Source: a bacterium
Lineage (GTDB): Bacteria > Acidobacteriota > HRBIN11 > JAKEFK01
Assembly (NCBI GenBank): GCA_022616075.1
Contig: JAKEFK010000186.1
Coordinates: forward strand, 1 to 37,122
DNA: 37,122 nucleotides
Reading direction: 5' to 3'
The position numbers and the translations under genes are program-made. Position 1 is the stretch's first letter, and the number at the start of each line of letters is the position of its first letter. Below the pieces are notes generated by a model, which worked only from the letters and a program-made list of their open reading frames with translations, ran no database searches and had not been told where the DNA came from. Positions 1 to 8,057 of the stretch are shown here, one piece after another.

Positions 1-245
1 AAATCGACGACGTCCAGAATATTTTTGGAAAGATCGAGCAACTTCAAACCACTCAGCCCCGGCATGACGATATCTGTGAGAGCTATATCGTAACTGCCTG
101 TCCACAGTTTGAGCAGCGCCTGACTTACATCACTCGCCGTCTCAACGATAAATCCGCTTTGCTTCAAGAATTCCTGAAGAGAATGACGCAACGCCGGATC
201 GTCTTCAATAATCAGGATCGTGATTTTTTGTTTTGACTGAGTCAT
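1..245 (-). CDS. Response regulator receiver-domain protein (3' part outside window)
   Basis: The reverse strand from the ATG at 245 reads as a CheY-like receiver domain and runs off the left edge after 81 codons. The acidic pair is D15-D16 (IIEDDPALR) and the phospho-acceptor is D58 in LTDIVMPG, so the phosphorylation site looks intact. The output domain is not visible. The ATG overlaps the stop of an upstream fragment as ATGA, and a purine-rich AAGGAG lies about 13 bases upstream. The fragment resembles a histidine-kinase H-box region, so this may be the regulator of a former two-component pair. The receiver assignment is firm; the function beyond that is unknown. Confidence 0.9.
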   Translation of the reverse strand, partial: MTQSKQKITILIIEDDPALRHSLQEFLKQSGFIVETASDVSQALLKLWTGSYDIALTDIVMPGLSGLKLLDLSKNILDVVD

Positions 246-390
246 TCTCCGTTTTTCTCCTTCGCGAAAGCGCGAAGTTTCCACTTTAACAGAGATCCTT
301 CCTGGACAGCATCATCAATCTTCTGCAGGATCAAAATATGATTGAAATCGTGCACAACACCAGACGGATACGAGTATCTTTTTCGCTGAC
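242..390 (-). pseudogene. Degenerate histidine-kinase remnant (H-box fragment)
   Basis: On the reverse strand an open frame of about 48 codons ends at 242-244 and reads GVVHDFNHIL (H-box at 332-355), followed by KIDDAVQEGSLLKWKLRAFAKEK. This matches the hybrid histidine-kinase pattern AHDFNNIL...EI..A..RG..L...LLAFSR, but about 30 residues normally found between these blocks are missing. No kinase N-terminus or ATPase domain is present and an in-frame TGA lies just upstream. I read it as a decayed or internally deleted kinase fragment in front of the receiver gene. It could also be chance similarity. Confidence 0.35.
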
Positions 391-495
391 TTCACGTTTC
401 ATAGCGGATACTGTTTTATTGTAGTACAGTGTCATGCGGAACGCAGACGTGCCTGCATTACGCGTCGGTACGTGGTTCGTTCACAGCAGCAGTGA

Positions 496-1551
496 ATGCA
501 AATGCAACCGTACACCGTTACAAGGCACATTCCGCATCACGCAGGTCATTCCGGATACGACCAGTTGGCACGGTTTGCCGGTAAGCCCGTGAATGTGCCG
601 CGCTGGGTAACCGCTGTTCGCGGCGCCGGTTTTGTTCATCGTTTTTTTCGAAAGAGATCCGGGATGGAGTGGTATGACGGTCTCTATCAGGAAACTTTTA
701 CAGCGATGCACATGAAAACGCATTCCAAAGGAATCTATCATTTCCTGTTTGCCGAAAATCATTTTAGATATCTACCGGCCTTGGTACGAAAAGGAAATCA
801 CAGAGTTATCGGCACATTCCACGCAACAGCAGATGAATTTGACCGGGTTATGCGTATGAAAGAACATTTCAAATGGTTGGATGCTGCCGTTGTCGTATCA
901 CACAGCCAGGTGGCGCATATGGAATCGTTGATGGGGAAGGATCAAGTATTTTTTGTGCCTCACGGAATGGATACAGATTACTTTACTCCCGGGCGAGCTG
1001 AAAAATCCGGCCGGGTAAAATTGTGTCTTTGCGTAGGCCATCACCACCGGGATTATGCAACGCTTTGCGAAACGGCGGGAATCGTAAAGAGGGAAGATCC
1101 GGAGGTGCGGTTCATCCTTGTGAATCGAGTGTTTGCTGCGTATCTATCGCTGGAGCAACAAGAACACTTTCGAAAACTTTTTGCCGCTGCCGGCAATATC
1201 GAATTACGAACGAATTTGACGGACGATGAATTGCTCGATTTGTACCGCGCGAGCGATCTGCTCGTACTACCGCTTCTTGATTCAACCGCGAACGTGGCGT
1301 TGCTGGAATCGTTAAGCTGCGGGTTGCCGTCCGTAATTACGGATGTTGGTGGCATTCGCGATTATGTGGATGAACAGTGCTCTGTAATAGCGCCGCTTCA
1401 CGATGCCGGAACGATGGCTTCGCAAATACTCGAGCTCTCAAATGACCCGGTCCGCAGACAAAGACTCTCGCTTGCCGCAAGGGAACGTGCTCTCACTTTT
1501 GATTGGAAGCGAATTGCCCAGCAAATGAATCAAGTCTATGAAAAAATGTAA
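496..1551 (+). CDS. GT4-like (GT-B fold) glycosyltransferase
   Basis: A 351-residue protein of the family-1/4 glycosyltransferase type, probably cytosolic and transferring a sugar from a nucleotide-sugar donor. The N-terminus carries HHAGHSGYDQLARF, typical of the GT-B acceptor domain. The C-terminal donor domain shows FVPHGMDTDYF, LDSTANVALLESLSCGLPSVITDVGG and DWKRIAQQM. The usual first Glu of the EX7E motif is replaced by the D-x-TAN-x-x-LLE form seen in a subfamily, so I do not read it as damage. The ATG at 496 is preceded in frame by TGA at 493, so the start is this ATG or the one at 502. No Shine-Dalgarno is seen. It stands alone, so the acceptor cannot be inferred. Confidence 0.88.
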   Translation: MQMQPYTVTRHIPHHAGHSGYDQLARFAGKPVNVPRWVTAVRGAGFVHRFFRKRSGMEWYDGLYQETFTAMHMKTHSKGIYHFLFAENHFRYLPALVRKGNHRVIGTFHATADEFDRVMRMKEHFKWLDAAVVVSHSQVAHMESLMGKDQVFFVPHGMDTDYFTPGRAEKSGRVKLCLCVGHHHRDYATLCETAGIVKREDPEVRFILVNRVFAAYLSLEQQEHFRKLFAAAGNIELRTNLTDDELLDLYRASDLLVLPLLDSTANVALLESLSCGLPSVITDVGGIRDYVDEQCSVIAPLHDAGTMASQILELSNDPVRRQRLSLAARERALTFDWKRIAQQMNQVYEKM

Positions 1552-1591
1552 CAAGATCTATTTGAGGAGCGCATCGCAGAAACCAAGTGGT

Positions 1592-1760
1592 GCGGGCGAC
1601 TCGCCCGCAAAAGCTAATCAGCCAGCAGATGTTTTATTTTCACTGCAGCCACTCCATCGCCACTCCTGAAGCGTGCATCTCTGCCCGCCAAGCTCGTCGA
1701 CCCTACAAAGTTTTGCGGGCTGGAAGCCCGCGCTCCGTCTGATTTTTTCACAGCTTCACT
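1592..1760. repeat. Palindromic dispersed repeats in the glycosyltransferase-LssY gap
   Basis: The non-coding gap 1552-1784 holds two GC-rich hairpins of the window-wide repeat family. The first is GCGGGCGA-C-TCGCCCGC at 1592-1608, a perfect 8-bp stem. The second is GCGGGCTGGAAGCCCGC at about 1709-1725, followed by GCTCCGTCTGATTTTTTCACAG. The second copy has the same tail (CTGATTTTTyrACA) as the element near 23.4 kb. Forward-frame peptides through it read AGWKPALRLIF, the same as other copies, so the short open frame here is repeat, not gene. Confidence 0.7.
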
Positions 1761-1784
1761 CGCCCGCACCACATCCCATTAGAA

Positions 1785-1799
1785 TAGAATTATCATGTG
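1785..1799 (+). promoter_or_regulatory. Candidate leaderless promoter (-10 TAGAAT) of the LssY_C gene
   Basis: TAGAAT at 1785-1790 is followed by six bases and then the GTG at 1797. No Shine-Dalgarno is present. The geometry, also seen at four other genes here, would place transcription initiation at or next to the start codon. Confidence 0.4.
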
Positions 1800-2576
1800 G
1801 GAAGTTTATTAGTTCTGATTCTCATCGTTCTCATCACATACTTACTCCTTGCCTATTTGATTCTGCCGGCTATGTGGAAACACCACGAACATCATCCTGC
1901 GCTTTCCGCAGCACCGAAATGTACGGTTACAGGCGAAGGAATTCCAGGGGATCCAGTGAATGTCGGCTTTGTTGGGACACAGGATGAGATTCTGCGTTGT
2001 TTGATTGCAGCAGGGTGGCATCCTGCAGATCCGATCACCTTTCGAAGCGCGACACAAATCGTGGAAAGCGTTCTTTTTCGAAAACCGGATCCGACCGCTC
2101 CGGTGAGTTCACTCTATCTTTGGGGCCGCCAGCAAGACCTCGCATTTGAGCGCGAAGTGGGAAGCAGCGCACGGCAACGACATCATGTTCGCCTCTGGCA
2201 GGCGCCTGAGGAATTTGGTGTTGTGGACCGTCCCACATGGATCGGAGCAACGACATTTGATGTTGGCGTTGGAGTAAGCCGCAGAACCGGACAAATCACG
2301 CATCACATATCGCCAAATCTCGATGCAGAAAGGGATACATTGATTACCGATGCTAAAAACACGCAACAGGTGTTAAGGATCTACCAGGTGACCGGCGTAG
2401 GCGCAACACTGTCAGGACGAAATGGCGGAGGAGACAGATATTACACCGATGGAGAAATGACGATCGCTGTGCTTACGAAAGACAATGAAATCAAAGCCGA
2501 TCCACCGGAGAAACTTCCCAATCCACCTGCTGTAGTAATGAAGAATCGTATCTGGTCTTTTCTGCGGAAGATTTAA
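1797..2576 (+). CDS. LssY C-terminal domain protein, membrane-anchored
   Basis: A 259-residue protein. Residues 4-26 form a strongly hydrophobic helix (LLVLILIVLITYLLLAYLILPA), and residues from about 50 to 240 match the LssY_C family: VNVGFVGTQDEILRCLIAAGWHPADPITFRSA, PVSSLYLWGRQQDLAFE and RQRHHVRLWQ. The biochemical role of LssY_C is not established; it also occurs fused to PAP2 phosphatases and DedA proteins, which suggests envelope function. I take the GTG at 1797 because an in-frame TAG lies at 1785 and the hydrophobic anchor begins directly after it. The overlapping ATG at 1795 is out of frame and stops after five codons. The 3' end overlaps the convergent peptidase gene by 4 bp. Confidence 0.82.
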   Translation: MGSLLVLILIVLITYLLLAYLILPAMWKHHEHHPALSAAPKCTVTGEGIPGDPVNVGFVGTQDEILRCLIAAGWHPADPITFRSATQIVESVLFRKPDPTAPVSSLYLWGRQQDLAFEREVGSSARQRHHVRLWQAPEEFGVVDRPTWIGATTFDVGVGVSRRTGQITHHISPNLDAERDTLITDAKNTQQVLRIYQVTGVGATLSGRNGGGDRYYTDGEMTIAVLTKDNEIKADPPEKLPNPPAVVMKNRIWSFLRKI

Positions 2577-4021
2577 CTTTTAACCTTTAATTTTTCTGAC
2601 ATCACTGCTTCGATTTCCGGAACTTCGCGCGGTACACGCGTAAAATTTTCAGAGCCAACGGATGTGACCAGTACATCATCTTCAATTCGCACGCCGCCGA
2701 AAGAACGAAATTGTTTCAGAACGTCGTGTGATAAAAGATGCGAAATGGCTGGATTCCCGAGTGCGGGTTCCAACACGGCATCAATAAAATAGATGCCGGG
2801 TTCCACTGTAATCACCATACCTTCTTCCAGTTTTCGTCCGCAGCGAAGGCTCCGAATACCTGGTTCATCAATGCGGGAAATCCCCTCCGGATACCCGCCC
2901 GGATCATGAACATCCAGGCCCATAAAATGACCAAGCCCGTGCGGCATGAAAAGCGCCGGGATGTGTTGAGCGATCAGTTCATCAATGCTTCCTCTGATTA
3001 CTCCAATATCGCGCAAATGTTCCGTAATCACGCGTTCCGCCAAACGGTGCATATCGGGCCACGCGATCCCGGGTTTCATCGCGCTTTGCACTGCGCGATT
3101 GGCGGCGAGCACCGCTTCGTAAATGTCTCGTTGCTTCGGAGTGAAGCTTCCGTTTACAGGATACGAACAGGTGATATCGGAAGCATAACCATGATATTGA
3201 GCTCCGGAGTCGTTGAGAAACATATCCCCGTCCACAAGCAAGTGGTTATTCGGCGCGCCTTGATGACCGTAATGCAGAATCGCTGAATTCGGTCCGCATC
3301 CACAAATGGATGTATAAGCAGTAAAACGACAACCACCACGCGCGTAAATTTCGCGCAAGAAAATGGCTTCCAGTTGATATTCGTACATGCCCGGTTTGCA
3401 CGCTTGCATAACTTCCACATGCGCATCACTCGAAATGCCATTGATCCAGCGAAGCAGTTCGATTTCCTCCCGCGATTTTATTACGCGGCACTCCACGATC
3501 TCCGGATGCAGAATTGTGAGTTCCGTCTTAAAATGATCGATTCCCGGAAATTGCGCCGGAATCGCCATAAGATTGCTGTCGGTGTTTCGGCCATGAAGCA
3601 AAAGCAAAACGTCCGGATTCATTGCACCCAACGTATCAGCGAGCTCATCGGCATAACGGACTTCATCGACTTCGTACGCAGCAAAAAAATGTTCTGGTCG
3701 ATGGATTCGTCCCATCCAAACCGCATATTCTTCCGGCAAACGTGGCATGAAGAGCACGCTACGGCCGGAACCGACTTGAATAGCTCCGAAGAATCCAGGC
3801 TCCTTTACGCCAAACAGATACTGGAAAAAACTTTCCTGTTCGAAAAGAAATTCCCGGTCCGTATCGTACTTCATGCGCGAAGCCCCGCCTTGTAGAAGAA
3901 CGATCGACTCTTCTGCCACACCTTGTTTCCGGAGCCTTTCCACTAATCTTGCCCTGGCTGCTGCATGCATGGACATCGCCACTCTGAATGTGTGTTCACC
4001 CATCGAAAAATAACTTTTCAT
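2573..4021 (-). CDS. Xaa-Pro aminopeptidase/dipeptidase, M24B family
   Basis: A 482-residue cytosolic metallopeptidase that removes residues adjacent to proline. The N-terminal AMP_N-type domain (about 5-150) precedes a creatinase/pita-bread catalytic domain. All five metal ligands are present: D271 (FLNDSGAQ) and D282 (ASDITCSYP), H365 (HGLGHFMGLDVHD), E407 (ITVEPGIYF) and E447 (GGVRIEDD). Length and motif spacing resemble PepP/prolidase-like enzymes; which of the two I cannot decide. The ATG at 4021 has no Shine-Dalgarno, but TAAGAT ends 7 bases before it, suggesting a leaderless mRNA. The gene converges on LssY_C with a 4-bp overlap. Confidence 0.93.
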   Translation of the reverse strand: MKSYFSMGEHTFRVAMSMHAAARARLVERLRKQGVAEESIVLLQGGASRMKYDTDREFLFEQESFFQYLFGVKEPGFFGAIQVGSGRSVLFMPRLPEEYAVWMGRIHRPEHFFAAYEVDEVRYADELADTLGAMNPDVLLLLHGRNTDSNLMAIPAQFPGIDHFKTELTILHPEIVECRVIKSREEIELLRWINGISSDAHVEVMQACKPGMYEYQLEAIFLREIYARGGCRFTAYTSICGCGPNSAILHYGHQGAPNNHLLVDGDMFLNDSGAQYHGYASDITCSYPVNGSFTPKQRDIYEAVLAANRAVQSAMKPGIAWPDMHRLAERVITEHLRDIGVIRGSIDELIAQHIPALFMPHGLGHFMGLDVHDPGGYPEGISRIDEPGIRSLRCGRKLEEGMVITVEPGIYFIDAVLEPALGNPAISHLLSHDVLKQFRSFGGVRIEDDVLVTSVGSENFTRVPREVPEIEAVMSEKLKVKS

Positions 4022-4042
4022 ACTTTTGATCTTAACACGTTC

Positions 4043-4095
4043 GTAGTAGCGACTTTATTTAGTCGCTATTTTTTAGCGAATGAATTCGCTACTAC
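4043..4095. repeat. Nested inverted repeat (GTAGTAGCGA...TCGCTACTAC)
   Basis: Outer 10-bp arms at 4043-4052 and 4086-4095 are perfect inverted repeats. Inside are two hairpins, TAGCGACT-ttattt-AGTCGCTA and TAGCGAA-tgaa-TTCGCTA. It lies between two minus-strand genes, and the stop codon of the upstream gene (4092-4094) is inside the right arm. A related partial copy lies at 26058-26078. Confidence 0.75.
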
Positions 4096-4544
4096 AAACT
4101 CCTTTCCACGTTTCTCATACGTTCCCACACGGACTTCTCCAAACGTGGACGAATGCTGTTTCGGTATTGGGAACTGCCGAAGGGCAACCTGGCAATGGAA
4201 GCCCTGAGATCATCCAGATTTTTCCGCTTGTCATGATGAGATCCGGCCGCGCCAGCAATCCTTTCTGCTTCGGCATTGTACATGGCCTCCAGCATGTCAT
4301 ACAGACAACACAGATAGACATCTTCATCATTCCACGAATCGGAACTCTCTTCTGGATCCGTTGCCTGAAGGTTCATCGCATGAAGCCGCAATACCTTTCT
4401 CAAACGTTCCCCAAACGAATTGTTTGATTCCATCGCCAGTCTGATATCGGCGATTCCTTTCTGGTAGAGCGACAAGGTTTGGACAAGACGGTCATAACAA
4501 TGCGCCGTTGCCTGTTCCCTGTAAGGTATCCTTAATTTCGGCAT
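4092..4544 (-). CDS. Hypothetical helical protein
   Basis: A 150-residue soluble, charged, apparently all-helical protein with no family I recognise. It has no signal peptide or membrane segment. Visible features are an acidic stretch near residue 68 (DPEESSDSWNDEDVYLCC) and a basic C-terminus. The ATG at 4544 is preferred over an adjacent GTG because GAGG lies a few bases upstream. The stop codon lies within the right arm of a nested inverted repeat, so the last residues may be repeat-derived. It is followed after about 70 bp by the peptidase gene on the same strand. Codon use looks coding; the function is unknown. Confidence 0.65.
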   Translation of the reverse strand: MPKLRIPYREQATAHCYDRLVQTLSLYQKGIADIRLAMESNNSFGERLRKVLRLHAMNLQATDPEESSDSWNDEDVYLCCLYDMLEAMYNAEAERIAGAAGSHHDKRKNLDDLRASIARLPFGSSQYRNSIRPRLEKSVWERMRNVERSL

Positions 4545-4727
4545 CACACCTCATTTTACAATCTGAAATATGCAATATGCAATTTGCGACAGGCAATAGT
4601 TTCCTGCTTCCCTTCTCTCCATTTAACATGTATAGTAAGTATCAAGTAGTATTAAAACGGTAATAGACCAGACTCACTTTACCGGGTGCACCGAAATAGA
4701 ACCTCTAATGCTGACAGTGGAGCCTGT

Positions 4728-6443
4728 ATGAAGAAGAAACCTGCCAGGACAAAAAAAGAAGATTCACAGATCATGTTGCGTCGCCTGGAAAAGGCGGTCG
4801 AAACGATGAATCTCGGCATGACGATTACCGACACGGATTGCAAAATTCTGTTCACCAACCACGCTGAAGCGGAGCTTCACGGGTATGAGCAGTCAGAGCT
4901 CACGGGAAAGGAGGCGCGAATCCTCGCTCCCCATGCGTTCTGGAATCCCCCCAGCTTCGAAAACATAAAACAAATGCAGAGCTGGCGCAGAGAAGCCGTC
5001 AACGTCAGGAAGGACGGAACACCGTTTCCGGTTCAACTGATATCCGAAGTGATTTTTGATGACGCTGGAGAACCGATGGGGATTGTTACTGTCTGTGAAG
5101 ATATCACAGAGAGAAAGCGCGTAGAGGAACAACTGGAACGGCAGGCGCTGTACGATACTCTTACGCAGTTGCCAAATCGAACTCTCTTTAATGACCGGCT
5201 TTCGCAGGCTGTCAGTAAGACAAAAAGGCGAAAAGATTACTCCTTCGGCGTTCTCTTTCTTGATCTCGATCGATTCAAACTGATCAACGATAGCCTGGGA
5301 CACACTGTGGGTGACCAGTTGCTTGTCGAACTTGCACAGAGGTTGTTTCGCTGTCTGCGCCCCGGCGATACCATCGCTCGAGTGGGCGGGGATGAATTCA
5401 CTATCCTGCTGGACGACATCCATCATGTCAGCGACGCAACCCGTGTTGCTGATCGCATCCAGCAGGAACTGAATCTTCCTTTTAAACTGGGGCAGCATGA
5501 GGTCTTCACCACTGCAAGCATGGGAATCGCTCTGAGCTCGGAAGAATACGGACGGTCCGATGATTTGTTAAGAGATGCAGACATCGCCATGTATCGCGCA
5601 AAAGCGCACGGACGCGCGCGTTATCAGGTTTTTGATAGCGGCATGCACACCACCGCTGTGCTCCAATTGCAAATGGAAAATGATCTCAGGCGCGCCTTGG
5701 AACGCAAAGAATTCCGCGCTTTTTACCAGCCCACAGTATGCTTATTCACCGGCAAGCTCACCGGGTTTGAGGCTCTCATGCGCTGGCAACATCCAGAACG
5801 TGGTTTGATTTTGCCGGAAGAGTTCATTCCACTCGCAGAAGAAACGGGACTCATCATCCCTATGGGACTATGGATTCTGAAAGAATCTTGCGAACAAATG
5901 CAAAGATGGGCCACGCAGTTCCCGACGCGCAGCCCGCTCACGATTAGCGTCAATCTTTCCGGAGTACAAATTGCAGAACAGGATCTGGTTCCTCAAATTG
6001 AACAAGTGCTGATGCAAACCGGCATTAATCCGAACCATCTGACACTGGAGATGACAGAAAGTGTATTCATGGCACATCCGCAAGAAGCAACAAGCAAACT
6101 GTTGCAATTGCGATCACTCGGAGTTCGCTTGCATATTGATGACTTCGGCACCGGTTATTCGTCATTAAGCTATCTGCATCAGCTTCCGGTGGATACGCTA
6201 AAAATCGATCGCTCCTTTGTCAGCCGGATTGGAAAAACCGAGAAAAAGGGAGAGATTGTGGGCACCATCGCCACGCTTGCGCATAACCTTGGAATGGAAG
6301 TCATCGCGGAAGGGGTCGAAACGGCGACGCAGCTCTTGCAAGTGAAGGCTCTTGCATGTGAATCTGCGCAAGGGTTTTATTTTTCGCGGCCGATGGCAAG
6401 CCGCGATGCCGAAACGTTAATCCTGGCTGAGACCAGCTGGTAA
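4728..6443 (+). CDS. PAS-GGDEF-EAL cyclic-di-GMP cyclase/phosphodiesterase
   Basis: A 571-residue signalling protein. A PAS sensor domain (about 15-140, ending DITERKRVEEQL) is followed by a GGDEF domain (about 145-305) and an EAL domain (about 320-565). The cyclase signature GGDEF (220-224) is intact, and an RxxD inhibitory site (211-214) sits exactly five residues before it. The phosphodiesterase residues are present: EAL at 348-350, SVNLSG, LEMTES, DDFGTGYSSL, LKIDRSF, EGVET. Both activities are therefore possible. No membrane segment is seen, so it is probably a cytosolic sensor. An in-frame GTG exists at 4686, but the ATG at 4728 has GGAG five bases upstream and is a better start. It ends in a palindromic repeat shared with the convergent hydrolase gene. 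Confidence 0.93.
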   Translation: MKKKPARTKKEDSQIMLRRLEKAVETMNLGMTITDTDCKILFTNHAEAELHGYEQSELTGKEARILAPHAFWNPPSFENIKQMQSWRREAVNVRKDGTPFPVQLISEVIFDDAGEPMGIVTVCEDITERKRVEEQLERQALYDTLTQLPNRTLFNDRLSQAVSKTKRRKDYSFGVLFLDLDRFKLINDSLGHTVGDQLLVELAQRLFRCLRPGDTIARVGGDEFTILLDDIHHVSDATRVADRIQQELNLPFKLGQHEVFTTASMGIALSSEEYGRSDDLLRDADIAMYRAKAHGRARYQVFDSGMHTTAVLQLQMENDLRRALERKEFRAFYQPTVCLFTGKLTGFEALMRWQHPERGLILPEEFIPLAEETGLIIPMGLWILKESCEQMQRWATQFPTRSPLTISVNLSGVQIAEQDLVPQIEQVLMQTGINPNHLTLEMTESVFMAHPQEATSKLLQLRSLGVRLHIDDFGTGYSSLSYLHQLPVDTLKIDRSFVSRIGKTEKKGEIVGTIATLAHNLGMEVIAEGVETATQLLQVKALACESAQGFYFSRPMASRDAETLILAETSW

Positions 6444-6450
6444 AGTCTAA

Positions 6451-6510
6451 CAAAGTAGCGCGGACGTCCCGTCTTCGCAAGTTCGCAGGCGAGACGCCCG
6501 CGCTACTTTG
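6451..6510. repeat. Palindromic repeat, paired copies between convergent genes
   Basis: CAAAGTAGCGCGGACGT (6451-6467) pairs with ACGCCCGCGCTACTTTG (6494-6510) with one mismatch, so this is a pair of oppositely oriented repeat units. It starts 8 bases after the stop of the GGDEF-EAL gene and ends one base short of the stop of the opposite gene. Probable role: bidirectional 3'-end or REP-like element. Confidence 0.85.
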
Positions 6511-6511
6511 A

Positions 6512-7054
6512 TTACGAGCCCGGTTCTATCTCTCCGGAGGGTTGCACGACAATCGCATGGCCACCCGCGGAGAAACCATCCAGAATTGTATTGTGATGAG
6601 ACACAATCTGCGCTGCGGTAAGCTCACCATCATCCGCGGTTGTGTGAGCATCGCTTGCCAGGAAAACGTTATAGCCGAGTGAAACAGCGCGCCGGCAGGT
6701 GGTATCCACACAATATTGCGTCATGCAGCCTGCGATCACAAGATCGGTGATTCCCAGCGCGGCCAATTTTTGGTGCAAAGGGGTTTCAAAGAATGCATCG
6801 CTAGCGCGTTTGTTGATCACCGCTTCGTTGAGCGCAGGAGTCACCGCCCGTTCGATATCCCAGCCAGGCGTGCCTTTTTCTACGCGATGTCCGGAAGGAC
6901 CATCATGTTGAACATGCAGCACCGGCGCTCCTGCTTCGCGAAAACGGTCCTGCAATGTGCGAATGCGTTTCAATACCCCCTCCGGATCCAGAATGGAGGG
7001 CGCACGAACAATTCCCTTTTGGACATCGATTACAAGAAGCGCACGTTTTGACAT
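6512..7054 (-). CDS. Isochorismatase-family cysteine hydrolase
   Basis: A 180-residue protein of the isochorismatase-like hydrolase superfamily (nicotinamidase-like fold). The triad is visible as D10 (LLVIDVQKG), K82 (INKRASDAFF) and C115 (MTQYCVDTT). The preceding cis-peptide region (VIAGC) is also normal. The substrate cannot be assigned; family members act on isochorismate, nicotinamide, ureido acids and similar amides. The ATG at 7054 lacks a Shine-Dalgarno but is preceded by TATAAAAT with 7 bases to the ATG, suggesting leaderless expression. The stop codon is directly followed by a palindromic repeat. Confidence 0.92.
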   Translation of the reverse strand: MSKRALLVIDVQKGIVRAPSILDPEGVLKRIRTLQDRFREAGAPVLHVQHDGPSGHRVEKGTPGWDIERAVTPALNEAVINKRASDAFFETPLHQKLAALGITDLVIAGCMTQYCVDTTCRRAVSLGYNVFLASDAHTTADDGELTAAQIVSHHNTILDGFSAGGHAIVVQPSGEIEPGS

Positions 7055-7061
7055 ATTTAAT

Positions 7062-7069
7062 ATTTTATA
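7062..7069 (-). promoter_or_regulatory. Candidate leaderless -10 box TATAAAAT
   Basis: On the reverse strand TATAAAAT (7069 to 7062) is followed by ATTAAAT and then the ATG at 7054. No ribosome-binding site is present in the very AT-rich stretch. Confidence 0.45.
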
Positions 7070-7074
7070 ATAAC

Positions 7075-7102
7075 CGCGGGCGAGACGCCCGCGCTACTTT
7101 GA
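7075..7102. repeat. Stop-docked palindromic repeat, copy 2
   Basis: CGCGGGCG-aga-CGCCCGCG (7075-7093) followed by CTACTTTGA. On the gene strand the creatininase stop TAA is followed at once by TCAAAGTAGCGCGGGCG, the same junction as at 6512 and 9546. Confidence 0.85.
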
Positions 7103-7999
7103 TTACGTAAGATAAAGCCAGGAAAGTACTGTGAGCAAAACCAGAATCGCTATAATTGCTAAGACATTAGTTCTAAGCCAGTAGAAGGGAGAAGAGCCGA
7201 GACGTTTCCCGGAAAGCAAATCTTTTTCGATCAGCTCAAAAGCTTTTTCCGTCAGGAATTTGCTGGAAACGTCCGCAAGCGTCTCATTGGCGCGCGAAGG
7301 ATGGCCCACGTAGCCAAGTTTTTCTCCGGTCTTGAGCGGATAATTGGGACGCAATCGCTCCATCCACTTCACTGTGAAGGAATTCAGTGATTTATAGGAT
7401 GGATCCACCAGGTCAGGCCGAAGTTTCAACATCATCGAAGTTTCCCATTCTCCCGCATGGGCATCTTGTTTAAGCGCCTCCAGATCTGCATCGGTGAGCT
7501 GGAGCCGCTCTTTCATTTCTTCCAGATAAGGGCCACGAAAAAAATTCCAGATCATGTGGCCTGAATAGGAGACTGCCCGAACGCCGTATTTGCGTGAGAC
7601 AGTCGCCGCTGCTTCTTCGAGCGCCACGATATGGGTCGGACCGCCATGCGCGTTCGAAATCAGAAAATATTTGAAACCATATTTTGCAAGCGAGGAAAGC
7701 GTGTCCACAAGAAGATTGCGAATCGTGCGAGGCTTCACCCGGATGCTGCCAGGCGCATCGAATAAAAAGGAACCAATGTAAAGAGTGGGAATGCGCACGA
7801 CATTCCACTCAGGATATTTTTCCAGGAAAACCAGGGTGATTTCTTCCGAGAAATGCTCTGCATCAAACGCATCCACACCGAGAGGCAAATGCGGGCCATG
7901 CTCTTCCAAAGGGCTGACAGCGATTACAAAAAGAGTGGTTTCGCGATGGAAACCGTCCAGTTGCGGGTATCTAAGCTCTTCTAATTTATGAGAAGGCAC
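7103..7999 (-). CDS. Creatininase-family amidohydrolase with C-terminal membrane anchor
   Basis: A 298-residue protein. Residues 1-250 match the creatininase/FAPy-deformylase-like family: SPLEEHGPHLPLGVD gives the metal ligands E33, H34 and D43, and SNAHGG (H118) matches the family NxHGGN motif with Pro in place of the last Asn. Family members hydrolyse cyclic amides or act in cofactor pathways; the substrate is unknown. Residues 273-296 form a single hydrophobic helix (NVLAIIAILVLLTVLSWLYL), so the protein is probably tail-anchored, which is unusual for the family. The start is GTG at 7999, supported by AGGAG about 7 bases upstream. Confidence 0.9.
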   Translation of the reverse strand: MPSHKLEELRYPQLDGFHRETTLFVIAVSPLEEHGPHLPLGVDAFDAEHFSEEITLVFLEKYPEWNVVRIPTLYIGSFLFDAPGSIRVKPRTIRNLLVDTLSSLAKYGFKYFLISNAHGGPTHIVALEEAAATVSRKYGVRAVSYSGHMIWNFFRGPYLEEMKERLQLTDADLEALKQDAHAGEWETSMMLKLRPDLVDPSYKSLNSFTVKWMERLRPNYPLKTGEKLGYVGHPSRANETLADVSSKFLTEKAFELIEKDLLSGKRLGSSPFYWLRTNVLAIIAILVLLTVLSWLYLT

Positions 8000-8010
8000 A
8001 AGTTTCTCCT

Positions 8011-8034
8011 AATGCTGCAGGCAAGATGCCTGCG
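8011..8034. repeat. Short palindromic repeat GCAGGC-AAGAT-GCCTGC
   Basis: A 6-bp stem around AAGAT followed by GGCCGG, in the gap between the creatininase and acyltransferase genes. It matches the GCAGGCAAGATGCCTGC unit inside addA at about 14.1 kb. Confidence 0.7.
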
Positions 8035-8057
8035 GCCGGTAATGCAGACTGAAAGCC

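Noticed and set aside
560-580. TGGCACGGTTTGC, sigma-54-like
   Set aside because: GG to GC spacing is 8 and it lies inside the glycosyltransferase coding region.
481-762. Reverse-strand frame of 93 codons under the glycosyltransferase start
   Set aside because: It is antisense to a well-supported gene and has no recognisable protein character.
1261-1340. Apparent loss of the first Glu of the EX7E motif in the glycosyltransferase
   Set aside because: The D-x-TAN-x-x-LLE form is a known subfamily variant, so it is not evidence of inactivation.
1673-1987. Open frame of 104 codons overlapping the start of the LssY_C gene
   Set aside because: Its first part is the palindromic repeat (AGWKPALRLIF) and the rest overlaps LssY_C in another frame.
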